Positions 7,822 to 14,826 of a DNA stretch of 15,936 nucleotides are shown one piece after another. The position numbers and the translations under genes are program-made. How positions within the stretch are numbered: position 1 is the first letter of the stretch; each line of letters begins with the position of its first letter. The DNA lies in NCBI GenBank assembly GCA_027080315.1, contig JALWSI010000172.1, forward strand, positions 1 through 15,936, given 5' to 3'. Under the pieces are notes generated by a model that saw only the letters and a program-made list of their open reading frames with translations, did no database searches and had not been told where the DNA came from. This DNA is from a bacterium (lineage in GTDB: Bacteria > Thermosulfidibacterota > Thermosulfidibacteria > Thermosulfidibacterales > JALWSI01).

Positions 7822-8613
7822 TTAGATAACCTTGATCTCTTCTTTTAAGAACTTAACCAGCTCAGCCACCACCTCTTCAGGCTCTCCCTCAACCTTCTTG
7901 CCACCACCTCGGGCAGGAGGCAGCTCGTATGAGAGAACCTCGGTGCGCGATCCATTCTTACCCACCTCTGAAGCATCTATTCCAAGGTCTCCAAGAGAGT
8001 AGGTGGTAAGGGGTTTCTTTTTGGCCTTCATGATGTTCGGCAAAGAGGGATACCTGGGCTCGTTCAGGCCCTTGCTGCAGGTGATCACAGCGGGAAGGGT
8101 GAGCTCGTGGATCTCTTCTCCTCCCTCAACCAGCCTCGTTGCCACCGCCTTTGAGCCAGGCTCAACCTCTAAGGCCACGGTGCAGGTGGCCTGGGGCAGG
8201 TCAAGAAGGGCTGCCACCTGAGAGGGCACCTGCCAGGTGTCACCGTCAATGGCTCTCTGACCGAATAGAAGCAGATCAAAGTCTCCACCCTCTTTCTCAA
8301 GCACCTTAACCAGCACCTTTGCAGTGGCAAGGGTATCAGAACCGTCCAGGGCATCATCGGTGACCAATACGGCCCTGTCTGCCCCGATAGCCAAGGCGTT
8401 TCTCAAGGCCTCTTGGGCCCGGGCAGGCCCCATAGAGATGGCCACGATCTCTTCGGCCTTCTTGGCCTCTTTCATCCTAACCGCCTCTTCAACAGCAAAC
8501 TCGTCGTAGGGGTTTAGAATGTACTTGATCCCGCTGGTATCCAGCCTGTCGCCCTTCAACCTGACCTTGGTCTCTGTGTCAGGGACAGACTTGCAGAAGA
8601 CCGCTATCTTCAT
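7822..8613 (-). CDS. etfB: Electron transfer flavoprotein, beta subunit
   Basis: A 263-residue protein, the usual length for EtfB. It begins [20 protein letters not shown] and carries [16 protein letters not shown] (residues 34-49), [10 protein letters not shown] and the [21 protein letters not shown] region that contacts the bound nucleotide. [28 protein letters not shown] is the conserved EtfB recognition loop that docks on partner dehydrogenases. It is the first gene of the operon, with GGAGG 7 nt before ATG 8613. Its own promoter region (8614-8707) contains a FadR-like operator, so it is probably transcribed separately from the acyl-CoA dehydrogenase operon upstream, which ends in a strong terminator. 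Pairing with a quinone-linked membrane protein argues for an ordinary, non-bifurcating Etf, although the sequence alone does not settle this. Confidence 0.97.
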   Translation of the reverse strand: MKIAVFCKSVPDTETKVRLKGDRLDTSGIKYILNPYDEFAVEEAVRMKEAKKAEEIVAISMGPARAQEALRNALAIGADRAVLVTDDALDGSDTLATAKVLVKVLEKEGGDFDLLLFGQRAIDGDTWQVPSQVAALLDLPQATCTVALEVEPGSKAVATRLVEGGEEIHELTLPAVITCSKGLNEPRYPSLPNIMKAKKKPLTTYSLGDLGIDASEVGKNGSRTEVLSYELPPARGGGKKVEGEPEEVVAELVKFLKEEIKVI

Positions 8614-8635
8614 CTCTTTACCTCCTCAATTAAAC

Positions 8636-8653
8636 TGAATGAGCATTCACTCA
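8636..8653. promoter_or_regulatory. FadR-type (TetR family) operator candidate upstream of etfB
   Basis: Read on the minus strand this is TGAGTGAATGCTCATTCA, matching the Bacillus subtilis FadR/YsiA consensus TGAATGAMTANTCATTCA at 16 of 18 positions. It lies 22 bp before the etfB start codon, between the likely promoter and the GGAGG ribosome site, where a bound repressor would block transcription. In FadR systems long-chain acyl-CoA releases the repressor. The repressor gene itself is not in this window. Confidence 0.6.
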
Positions 8654-8666
8654 TGCTTCGCACTTC

Positions 8667-8695
8667 CCTCTAATCACGCTAACCGTATTTGTCAA
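8667..8695 (-). promoter_or_regulatory. Candidate sigma-70 promoter of the etf operon
   Basis: TTGACA (8695-8690, minus strand) is a perfect -35 box. A 17-bp spacer leads to TAGAGG (8672-8667), a poor -10 box, as expected for an activated or tightly regulated promoter. It sits after the terminator of the upstream operon and 53 bp before etfB. Confidence 0.4.
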
Positions 8696-8703
8696 CACGG
8701 TTA
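8680..8703. promoter_or_regulatory. Inverted repeat around the -35 box of the etf promoter
   Basis: TAACCGT (8680-8686) and ACGGTTA (8697-8703) are perfect 7-bp arms around a 10-bp spacer containing the -35 hexamer. The site is distinct in sequence from the FadR-like palindrome and could bind a second regulator. Confidence 0.4.
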
Positions 8704-8707
8704 TCAC

Positions 8708-8742
8708 AAAAAAATTGGGAGGGGACTCTTCCCCTCCCAATT
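8708..8742 (-). terminator. Strong intrinsic terminator of the beta-oxidation operon
   Basis: On the minus strand, 9 bases after the acyl-CoA dehydrogenase stop, a perfect 12-bp GC-rich stem (arms 8713-8724 and 8731-8742, AATTGGGAGGGG and its complement) with a 6-base loop is followed by an unbroken T-run (the A-run at 8708-8714). It ends the operon starting at 13339 and insulates etfBA. Confidence 0.92.
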
Positions 8743-8751
8743 CTCTCCCCC

Positions 8752-9903
8752 TTAAATACCTATGCCTTTCAGAAGGTTTCTTGCAATGGTCAAGCGCTGA
8801 GCCTCTGAGGTACCCTCGTAGATCTCGGTGATCTTGGCGTCTCTGTAGTGACGCTCAACGGGATACTCCTCAATGAATCCGTAACCACCGTGGATCTGGA
8901 TAGCCTCTCTGGTCACCCTCATAGCCACATCTGAGGCCATGAGTTTGGACATGGCAGAGTGGTGGTAGAAGAGCTTGCCCTCTTGCTCAAGCCATGCAGC
9001 CTTGAGGTTGAGCAGGCGTGCCGCCTCAATGGCAGTGGCCATGTCGGCCAGTTTGAACTGAATGGCCTGGAAGTTAGCAATGGGCTGGCCAAACTGGGCC
9101 CTCTCCTGAGCAAAGGCAAGGGCAGCCTCAAAGGCAGCCTGAGCAATACCTATGGCCTGGGCAGCCACACCAACCCTGCCTCCGTCGTAGCACTCCATGG
9201 CGATGTAAAAGCCCTGTCCCTCTTTGCCCAAGAGGTTCTCTGCAGGCACCTCGCAGTTCTCAAAGATGAGCTCCGCAGTTGAGGATCCCCTTATGCCCAA
9301 CTTATGCTCCAGCTTTCCAATGGAGAAACCAGGGGTGCCCTTCTCAACAATAAAAGCGCTAATACCTTTATGACGGGCTTCTTTGTCAGTCTTTGCAAAA
9401 ACAAGGTATATGCCTGCCTCTTTGCCGTTGGTTATGAAATGCTTTGTACCATTAAGAATGTACTTGTCTCCCTCTTTCTTAGCTGTGGTGGAGATTGAAG
9501 CAACATCTGTTCCCGCTCCTGGTTCCGTCATGGCGTGGGCACCAACCTTCTCTCCCGAAGCAAGGGGAACCAGAAACTTCTTCTTCTGCTCTTCGGTTCC
9601 GTGCTTGTAAATGGGGTCAACCACCAAAGAGGTGTGGGCAGAGACAAGGATACCAGTAGATGCGCATCCCCTTGAAAGCTCTTCAACAACGATGGCATAC
9701 GAGACCACATCCATTCCGGCTCCGCCGTACTCCTCTGGGATATAAACCCCAAATAACCCCAGTTCTGCCAGTTTCTGGTAGATCTCAGGGAATATCTCGC
9801 CCCTCTTATCAATCTCTGCCGCCTTTGGCTTGATCTCCTCCTCCACAAGGCGGCGCACCATATCTCTTACCATGTTTTGCTCTTCTGTGAGCTCAAAACG
9901 CAT
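8752..9903 (-). CDS. Acyl-CoA dehydrogenase, short-chain (butyryl-CoA) type
   Basis: A 383-residue FAD flavoenzyme, full length for the family. It probably oxidises butyryl-CoA or a related short-chain acyl-CoA to the trans-2-enoyl-CoA and gives the electrons to EtfAB. The N-terminal helical domain (1-120) is followed by the first signature AMTEPGAGTDV (124-134), the middle beta domain with HFITNG, and the C-terminal helical domain with AQFGQPIANFQAIQFKLADM. The second signature, IHGGYGFIEEYPVERHYRDA, leads to IYEGTSEAQR with catalytic Glu363 in the short-chain position. Chain length is inferred from this Glu position and from the 3-hydroxybutyryl-CoA dehydrogenase in the same operon. It is the last gene of the operon, 18 bp after the crotonase gene. 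Confidence 0.95.
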   Translation of the reverse strand: MRFELTEEQNMVRDMVRRLVEEEIKPKAAEIDKRGEIFPEIYQKLAELGLFGVYIPEEYGGAGMDVVSYAIVVEELSRGCASTGILVSAHTSLVVDPIYKHGTEEQKKKFLVPLASGEKVGAHAMTEPGAGTDVASISTTAKKEGDKYILNGTKHFITNGKEAGIYLVFAKTDKEARHKGISAFIVEKGTPGFSIGKLEHKLGIRGSSTAELIFENCEVPAENLLGKEGQGFYIAMECYDGGRVGVAAQAIGIAQAAFEAALAFAQERAQFGQPIANFQAIQFKLADMATAIEAARLLNLKAAWLEQEGKLFYHHSAMSKLMASDVAMRVTREAIQIHGGYGFIEEYPVERHYRDAKITEIYEGTSEAQRLTIARNLLKGIGI

Positions 9904-9921
9904 CTTATTCCTCCATCAACT

Positions 9922-10644
9922 CTATTTTAGATCCTCAAACCTTGGTTCTCTCTTCTCTGCAAAGGCTGTCATGCCCTCTTTCTGGTCATGGGTTGTGAAG
10001 CAGAGAGAGAAGACCTGTCTCTCAAATTCGCATCCGTTCCGCAAGTCCATGTCGCACCCTGCGTGAATCACCTCTTTGCACAGAGACAAGGCCTTAGGAG
10101 AGCGTGTGAGCAGGGTATCAGCAAATTCAGCGGCAGAGGCCTGCAGGCTTTCAAAGTCACCTTCAACGCCGTTAAGCAAGCCTGCACCGAAAGCCTCTTC
10201 TGCACTCCATATCCTGCCTGCAAGGTAGAGCTCTTTGGCCCTGGGCAGTCCCACCATCCGTACCAGACGCTGGGTTCCCCCAAGACCCGGTAGCCTTCCC
10301 GAAGGCAACCCAAACCTTGAGCCTGCGGTAGCAAACAAGAGATCGCATGCAGCTGCCACTTCTAAACAACACTCGTAGCACTCACCATTAACGAGGCCAA
10401 GCACAGGACGCGGGAAATCCTCAAGAGATCTAACCGCATTTAAGGCGATAAAGGATGAAGGGGAGGGCGTACCCTCCCCCACACAAGAGATTTCCAGCAT
10501 CAAAAGTAGCGCCTCTTGGTCCTCTGCGATCTCTCTCAGTCTCGTTTCGAACTGTCCAAACCACCCCTCTTGGGGCCAATGGGGCATCTCTACCCTTAAT
10601 AGGGCCCTTTTGTTTGAGGTGGTATGGGCAGGAATATAGTTCAT
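9922..10644 (-). CDS. Crotonase-fold protein (enoyl-CoA hydratase/isomerase family) with altered active site
   Basis: At 240 residues it is slightly shorter than typical enoyl-CoA hydratases. The fold is clear: VLGLVNG (81-87), CDLLFATAGSRFGLP (100-114), LPGLGGTQRLVR, AKELYLAG with Glu138, and the terminal KEGMTAFAEKREPRFEDL. By position it should hydrate crotonyl-CoA. However, the oxyanion-hole stretch NGxxxGGGCE reads N86-G-E-C-Y-E91-C92-C93-L-E95, replacing all three glycines. The segment carrying the first catalytic Glu (rat Glu144, in QPEILIGTIPG) is shortened to P114-S-G-R-L-P-G, without the Glu. The second catalytic Glu (rat Glu164) is kept as Glu138. Ordinary hydratase activity is therefore doubtful. 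ATG 10644 directly follows the previous gene's TAA without a good Shine-Dalgarno sequence; Met20 is an alternative start preceded by AGGGTAGAG. Confidence 0.88.
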   Translation of the reverse strand: MNYIPAHTTSNKRALLRVEMPHWPQEGWFGQFETRLREIAEDQEALLLMLEISCVGEGTPSPSSFIALNAVRSLEDFPRPVLGLVNGECYECCLEVAAACDLLFATAGSRFGLPSGRLPGLGGTQRLVRMVGLPRAKELYLAGRIWSAEEAFGAGLLNGVEGDFESLQASAAEFADTLLTRSPKALSLCKEVIHAGCDMDLRNGCEFERQVFSLCFTTHDQKEGMTAFAEKREPRFEDLK

Positions 10645-11508
10645 TTATTTAGAGTAATCGTAGAATCCTTTGCCAGACTTTCTACCAAGATACCCTGCAT
10701 CCACCATCTTCACCAGAAGGGGACATGGACGGTACTTAGGATCGTTGAAGCTGTCGTACATAACCTGCAAGATGAAGAGACAAGTATCAAGTCCGATGAG
10801 GTCTGCAAGGGCCAAGGGACCCATGGGGTGATTGGCACCGAGCTTCATGATGGTGTCAATAGCCTCTGGAGAGCCAACACCCTCGTAAAGGGCAAATATG
10901 GCCTCGTTGATCATGGGCATAAGGACCCTGTTTGAAACAAACCCCGGAGAGTCCTTAATCACAACCGGCACCTTGCCTATCTTCTCAGACAAGGCCACCA
11001 CCAGATCCGTCACCTCTTTGCTGGTCTGCAGCCCCTCGATCACCTCAATCAGCTTCATCACAGGCACAGGGTTCATGAAGTGCATACCGATCACCTGATT
11101 GGGTCTGTTGGTGAAAGCGGCTATCTTGGTAATGGAAATTGAAGATGTGTTACTGGATAAGATCACCTCTGAAGGCATTAAATTGTCTAAATCTTTAAAT
11201 ATCTGCTCTTTGATCTCCACATTTTCGGTTGCAGCCTCAACCACAAAGTCAACCCCGGCAAGGTCCTCAAGCTTCTCGGTCAAGGTGATACGGTTCAGGA
11301 TCTCTTCTTTTCCCTCCGCTGAGAGCTTATCTTTCTTAACCAGGCGATCCAGGTTCTTGCTAATGGTGTTCAGCCCTTTTTGGGCAAACTCCATTGAGAT
11401 ATCCCTCATCACCACTTCGTAACCAGCCATTGCACACACCTGGGCAATACCGTTGCCCATGGTACCTGCACCCACAACACCTATCTTTTTGATATCTTCA
11501 AGCTTCAT
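10645..11508 (-). CDS. hbd: 3-hydroxybutyryl-CoA dehydrogenase
   Basis: A 287-residue NAD(P)-dependent enzyme that interconverts 3-hydroxybutyryl-CoA and acetoacetyl-CoA. The Rossmann motif is GVVGAGTMGNGIAQ (10-23), with an acidic residue at the end of strand two (VVMRDIS) favouring NAD. The catalytic set Ser119/Asn120 in SSNTSS, His143 in GMHFMNPVPVMKLIE, Glu155 and Asn193 in PGFVSNRVL is intact. It has the short single-function architecture of the butyrate-type enzymes. I place the start at ATG 11508, which has GGGAGG 8 nt upstream; a longer frame to 11535 would overlap the thiolase gene and lacks support. It lies 23 bp after the thiolase gene and runs directly into the crotonase gene. Confidence 0.95.
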   Translation of the reverse strand: MKLEDIKKIGVVGAGTMGNGIAQVCAMAGYEVVMRDISMEFAQKGLNTISKNLDRLVKKDKLSAEGKEEILNRITLTEKLEDLAGVDFVVEAATENVEIKEQIFKDLDNLMPSEVILSSNTSSISITKIAAFTNRPNQVIGMHFMNPVPVMKLIEVIEGLQTSKEVTDLVVALSEKIGKVPVVIKDSPGFVSNRVLMPMINEAIFALYEGVGSPEAIDTIMKLGANHPMGPLALADLIGLDTCLFILQVMYDSFNDPKYRPCPLLVKMVDAGYLGRKSGKGFYDYSK

Positions 11509-11531
11509 CTTCAAACCTCCCTGGTTAATTT

Positions 11532-12713
11532 TCACACAACCTCAACGATCATGCTAACTGCTCCGCCCCCACCGAGGCAGATAGTGGCCAAACCCCTCTT
11601 CAAGCCGCGCCTTCTTAGCTCATGAATCAGAGTGACTAAAATACGGCATCCACTGGCCCCAATGGGATGTCCAATAGCCACTGCTCCTCCGTTAACATTG
11701 AACTTCTCATGAGGGATGTTAAGGGCCTTTTTCACCGCACAGGACGCAGCAGCAAAGGCCTCGTTGTGTTCTACCAGGTCAATATCGTCAATGGTGAATC
11801 CTGTCTTCTCCAAAAGGGCCTTCACGCCAGGAATGGGAGCCTCCATAACCCACTTAGGCTCCACATGCCAGTAGTTGTAAGCAACTATTCTGGCTATGGG
11901 ATTAAGCCCCTTCTTCTCAGCGGCCTTGGCAGAAGCAATAACAACAGCGGCAGCCCCATCGCTTATCTGGGAAGCATTGCCCGCTGTCACCCTACCGTCT
12001 TTCTTAATAGCGGGTCTAAGCTTGCCCAGCTTCTCCATGGTGGTCTCTTTGGGCCCTTCATCGGCCTCAATAACAATAGGATCTCCTTTGCGCTGGGGCA
12101 CCTCTACCGGAACAATCTCGTTCTTGAAGTAGCCCTTTTGGGTAGCCTCAATGGCCCTTCTGTTGCTCTCCAAAGAGAAGGCATCCATCTCTTCCCGGGA
12201 GACATCGTACTTCTCGGCAATAAGCCCACCAGTCATGAGCATGTGGAAGTCTTCATAGGGATCCCACAAGCCGTCAAATATCATCATGTCAACGATCTTT
12301 CCATCACCCATGCGGTATCCCGAACGGGCTTTGGGCAAGAAGTAGGGACAGAGGCTCATGCTCTCCATTCCGCCTGCTATTATGAAATCGGTCTCACCCA
12401 CCTTGATTGAGTTGGCACCCACTGTGATGGCCTTAAGGCCTGAACCGCAAACCTTGTTCACTGTGAGGGCATTCACATTATCAGGCACACCAGCATACCT
12501 CATTGCCTGGCGAGCAGGGGCCTGACCAACACCACCCTGAAGCACCTGACCCATTATGCACTCTCCAAACTCGCCAGGCTCAACCCCAGACCTTGCCACT
12601 GCCTCTTTAATAGCTATGGCTCCCAGCTTAGTGGCTGGAATAGAACTCAATCCTCCCTGAAACCTTCCTATGGGAGTCCTCACCGCGCTTAGGATAACAA
12701 CCTCTTCACTCAT
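11532..12713 (-). CDS. Acetyl-CoA C-acetyltransferase (thiolase II)
   Basis: A 393-residue thiolase that would cleave acetoacetyl-CoA with CoA to two acetyl-CoA. The nucleophile is Cys89 in [10 protein letters not shown]. The remaining active-site blocks are Asn317 in HNEAFAA, His349 in [14 protein letters not shown] and Cys379 in CLGGGGAV, all intact. Length and motifs fit the biosynthetic/degradative short-chain thiolases. ATG 12713 overlaps the regulator's TGA by one base (TGATG), with AGGAGG 7 nt upstream; the TTG three bases earlier is not needed. It is the first enzyme gene in the operon after the regulator, and translation is probably coupled. Confidence 0.96.
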   Translation of the reverse strand: MSEEVVILSAVRTPIGRFQGGLSSIPATKLGAIAIKEAVARSGVEPGEFGECIMGQVLQGGVGQAPARQAMRYAGVPDNVNALTVNKVCGSGLKAITVGANSIKVGETDFIIAGGMESMSLCPYFLPKARSGYRMGDGKIVDMMIFDGLWDPYEDFHMLMTGGLIAEKYDVSREEMDAFSLESNRRAIEATQKGYFKNEIVPVEVPQRKGDPIVIEADEGPKETTMEKLGKLRPAIKKDGRVTAGNASQISDGAAAVVIASAKAAEKKGLNPIARIVAYNYWHVEPKWVMEAPIPGVKALLEKTGFTIDDIDLVEHNEAFAAASCAVKKALNIPHEKFNVNGGAVAIGHPIGASGCRILVTLIHELRRRGLKRGLATICLGGGGAVSMIVEVV

Positions 12714-13339
12714 CAATCTTCCTCCTTTGGGACCTCTTTGGATCTCTCTCTTCTCCCCCGGTAGACCACTGCAAGGGCGGTACTACCCTTCTCACCGTAT
12801 ATCCTGTGCGAAACCACAGACTCAAAAAGAACCGAGTCCCCAGGTTCCAGCACAAATAGTTGATCGCCGTATTCCATGTAAACCTTTCCGCTAAGAACGT
12901 ACAGGAACTCCTCGCCGGTATGGCTCATGCAGTCCTGAGCCTCCCTCTCTTCCTCTCCCTCAAAGTGAACTATAAAAGGCTCTATAACCCTGTCTTCTTT
13001 TCCGTATCCCAAAGACTCATAAGTTAGCACCATCTGGGACTCTTCCCGGGTCATGAAGCGCCCCTTGCCCCTCCTCACAATAAAATAGTCTTCCCGATTT
13101 ATTGGGGTTTGCTGAAAGAAGTGAGCAAGTCTTATCTCCAAAGCATTGGCGATTGTCCACAGAGTTGAGATGGGAGGAGAGACAACGTTATTCTCAATTT
13201 GAGAAAGAAGAGCGGTGGAGAACCCAGTCTTTTGGGCCAGTTCTTTCAGGGTGTATCCCTTCTCTTTTCTTATCTTTCTTATCTCCCCACCTATGTTCAG
13301 AGCCTCAATCAGGGATTTACGGTCTTTTTGCGAGGTCAT
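12713..13339 (-). CDS. XRE-family transcriptional regulator with C-terminal cupin domain
   Basis: A 208-residue DNA-binding protein. Residues 15-75 are an HTH_3 (Cro/CI-like) domain: IGGEIRKIRKEKGYTLKELA, then TGFSTALLSQIENNVVSPPI. Residues about 100-195 form a cupin barrel with motif 1 (CMSHTGEEFLYVLSGKVYMEYG) and motif 2 (GDSVLFESVVSHRIYG), so it may bind a metal or a small ligand; only some of the classical cupin His ligands are present. The start at ATG 13339 is chosen for the strong GGAGGGAGGA before it; the frame extends to a TTG at 13405, which is less likely. It heads the operon for thiolase, hbd, crotonase and acyl-CoA dehydrogenase. It probably controls this operon and perhaps the divergent aldehyde dehydrogenase gene. 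The ligand is unknown. Confidence 0.92.
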   Translation of the reverse strand: MTSQKDRKSLIEALNIGGEIRKIRKEKGYTLKELAQKTGFSTALLSQIENNVVSPPISTLWTIANALEIRLAHFFQQTPINREDYFIVRRGKGRFMTREESQMVLTYESLGYGKEDRVIEPFIVHFEGEEEREAQDCMSHTGEEFLYVLSGKVYMEYGDQLFVLEPGDSVLFESVVSHRIYGEKGSTALAVVYRGRRERSKEVPKEED

Positions 13340-13632
13340 TCCTCCCTCCCCTGGCCTCAAGATCAGATTTACCCCCCGCTTACCAAAAGAGCTGTTTGGC
13401 GTCAAGAAAATAGTTTAGTTTCACCAAAAATACTTCAAACCATCTAAAAGCTATCCTACAGGTGATAGGATCGCAAGAAGAAGAGGGTATTCATTCCCAG
13501 AAAGCTCCGTCAGCACAACTCTGAATCAACGGTGTAATCCTTAGACCAGCTTCACACTATTCTGGGATGTTGAAGTTCCAGTCGTAATGGGTAACAAAGA
13601 GTTTGAAAACACCAAGAATAGGGGAGAGAACC
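13340..13632. promoter_or_regulatory. Divergent intergenic region with two candidate operators
   Basis: This 293-bp region must hold the promoters of both the regulator-led operon (minus strand) and the aldehyde dehydrogenase homologue (plus strand). A minus-strand TTGACG (13405-13400) is followed by the inverted repeat CCAAA-n7-TTTGG (13383-13399) and a weak TAAGCG -10. A second inverted repeat, ATCCTA-n7-TAGGAT (13453-13471), lies mid-region. No obvious plus-strand promoter is seen; TTGAAG at 13569-13574 with TAACAA at 13591-13596 is a weak possibility. Confidence 0.45.
13453..13471. promoter_or_regulatory. Inverted repeat, candidate regulator-binding site
   Basis: ATCCTA and TAGGAT are perfect 6-bp arms around 7 bp, extending with GC/GC pairs after one mismatch to 13450-13474. 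It stands between two divergent operons and fits a dimeric regulator such as the XRE-cupin protein, by inference from position. Confidence 0.35.
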
Positions 13633-14820
13633 ATGGACCTTAACCAACGCTTAAATATGCTCTCAGAGCTTGGAAGTAAGATAGCCGAGAAAGAAGAGGA
13701 GTTTGTTAAGGCCCTGGCGGAAGACCTGGGCCAGGCCATGAAGGTGACCAAGGCGGAGATCGCCCTTGCCTCAAAGCATCTCACCACTATGGAAGAAGAC
13801 GTGCCTCACCTGCAAGACAGAGAACCCTATGGGGTGGTGGCCATGGTTCTACCCTACGATGCTCCAACTGTTATGTTTGCCCGCTGGGTGGGAGCGGCTC
13901 TGCTTGGAGGCAACAGGGTGAAGGTGAGCTTCTCGTCTCAAACCCCAAACACCAACAGGATAATGGCAGAGATATGCAAACCATACCATCCATGGATTGA
14001 GACCATAACCGACATGGACAACCGTGACTTTGGTCTTAAGTGTGTTGAAGACCCAGAGGTGAGGGTCTTCTTCATCTCTGGGTCAGGTATGGTGGGCAGA
14101 GTTTACGAGAGCGCAGCAGACCTCTTTGATAAGGTGATCTACGCAGGACCAGTGGGCATGCCTCCTCTTCTCCTCTTTTCAGGGGCCGATGTTGATAAGG
14201 CAGCCAGTTTTGCAGCAAGAAGGGCCTTCCTCAACGGAGGGCAGTACTGCACCACCATAAAGAGGGTTCTGGTGAACAGAAAGATCGCAGAGCCCTTCAT
14301 CGCGAGGTTCCTGGAAGAGACAAAGAAGATAAAAGTGGGGGATCCCCTTGACCCCGAGACAGACTACGGCCCCATCAAAGTGGAACGCACAAGGGCCCTA
14401 TTTGAACGGGCGTTCAATAGAATAATAGGCACAACCCTCACAGGAGGACCACCCGAGGGAGAGTGGATTATGCCCACAGTGGTCCTGGCGAGAAGCATTC
14501 CCGACACAGAGGTGTTCGGGCCCTTTGTGGCCATCAAGGTTGTGGGAATGGATGACGCCATAGTTATGGATGCATACAACAGCAGGTTCCCTCTCATCGC
14601 CTACGCCTTTGGAAAGCCTCCCCTTGGAGGCAAGGGAAGGCTGGAGGCAACTTACGGCAAGGTGTATTGGGAACCTGACTTTCTCTACATGAGCCCCAGA
14701 GAGCCCTTTGGAGGCAGAAGGGAGAGTGGCTGGGTGCTTGAGAGAAAGAAATACTGCCTAAAGCGCCACGGCGGAGCTTTAAACTACGTTAAAGAGCTGA
14801 CACGTCCAAGAGAAGCCTAA
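13633..14820 (+). CDS. Aldehyde dehydrogenase superfamily protein, short, with non-canonical catalytic residues
   Basis: A 395-residue protein, shorter than the usual 450-500 residues because the N-terminal arm is missing. The fold is shown by YGVVAMVLPYDAPTVMFARWVGAALLGGN, ISGSGMVGRVYES, NGGQYCTTIKRVLVNR with Cys206, DPLDPETDYGPI and DTEVFGPFVAI with Glu293. Three canonical features differ: the catalytic Asn of the P-x-N-x-P motif is Asp76 (LPYDAP), the NAD-contacting Lys of the KP motif is lost (VKVSFSSQTP), and the ELGG motif with the general-base Glu reads A-G-P-V-G-M (171-176). It may act on an acyl-CoA or acyl phosphate, as CoA-acylating members do not need that Glu, or it may be non-catalytic. 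ATG 13633 has AGGGGAGAG 5 nt upstream; the earlier in-frame ATG 13603 lacks such a site. Confidence 0.85.
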   Translation: MDLNQRLNMLSELGSKIAEKEEEFVKALAEDLGQAMKVTKAEIALASKHLTTMEEDVPHLQDREPYGVVAMVLPYDAPTVMFARWVGAALLGGNRVKVSFSSQTPNTNRIMAEICKPYHPWIETITDMDNRDFGLKCVEDPEVRVFFISGSGMVGRVYESAADLFDKVIYAGPVGMPPLLLFSGADVDKAASFAARRAFLNGGQYCTTIKRVLVNRKIAEPFIARFLEETKKIKVGDPLDPETDYGPIKVERTRALFERAFNRIIGTTLTGGPPEGEWIMPTVVLARSIPDTEVFGPFVAIKVVGMDDAIVMDAYNSRFPLIAYAFGKPPLGGKGRLEATYGKVYWEPDFLYMSPREPFGGRRESGWVLERKKYCLKRHGGALNYVKELTRPREA

Positions 14821-14826
14821 GCCTCC

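Noticed and set aside
10645-11535. Longer start for 3-hydroxybutyryl-CoA dehydrogenase at 11535
   Set aside because: It overlaps the thiolase stop, lacks a ribosome site, and adds nine residues not expected before the Rossmann motif; ATG 11508 has GGGAGG.
11667-12410. 247-codon open frame on the plus strand
   Set aside because: It lies antisense within the thiolase gene, whose motifs are intact; the antisense protein matches nothing I recognise and reflects codon bias on the coding strand.
12713-13405. Longer start for the XRE-cupin regulator at 13405
   Set aside because: It is a TTG codon lying inside the likely -35 region; ATG 13339 has a strong Shine-Dalgarno.
13488-13497. TATTCATTCC, a possible half of a FadR-type site near the regulator operon
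   Set aside because: Only one arm matches; the other half does not, so a full operator is not supported.
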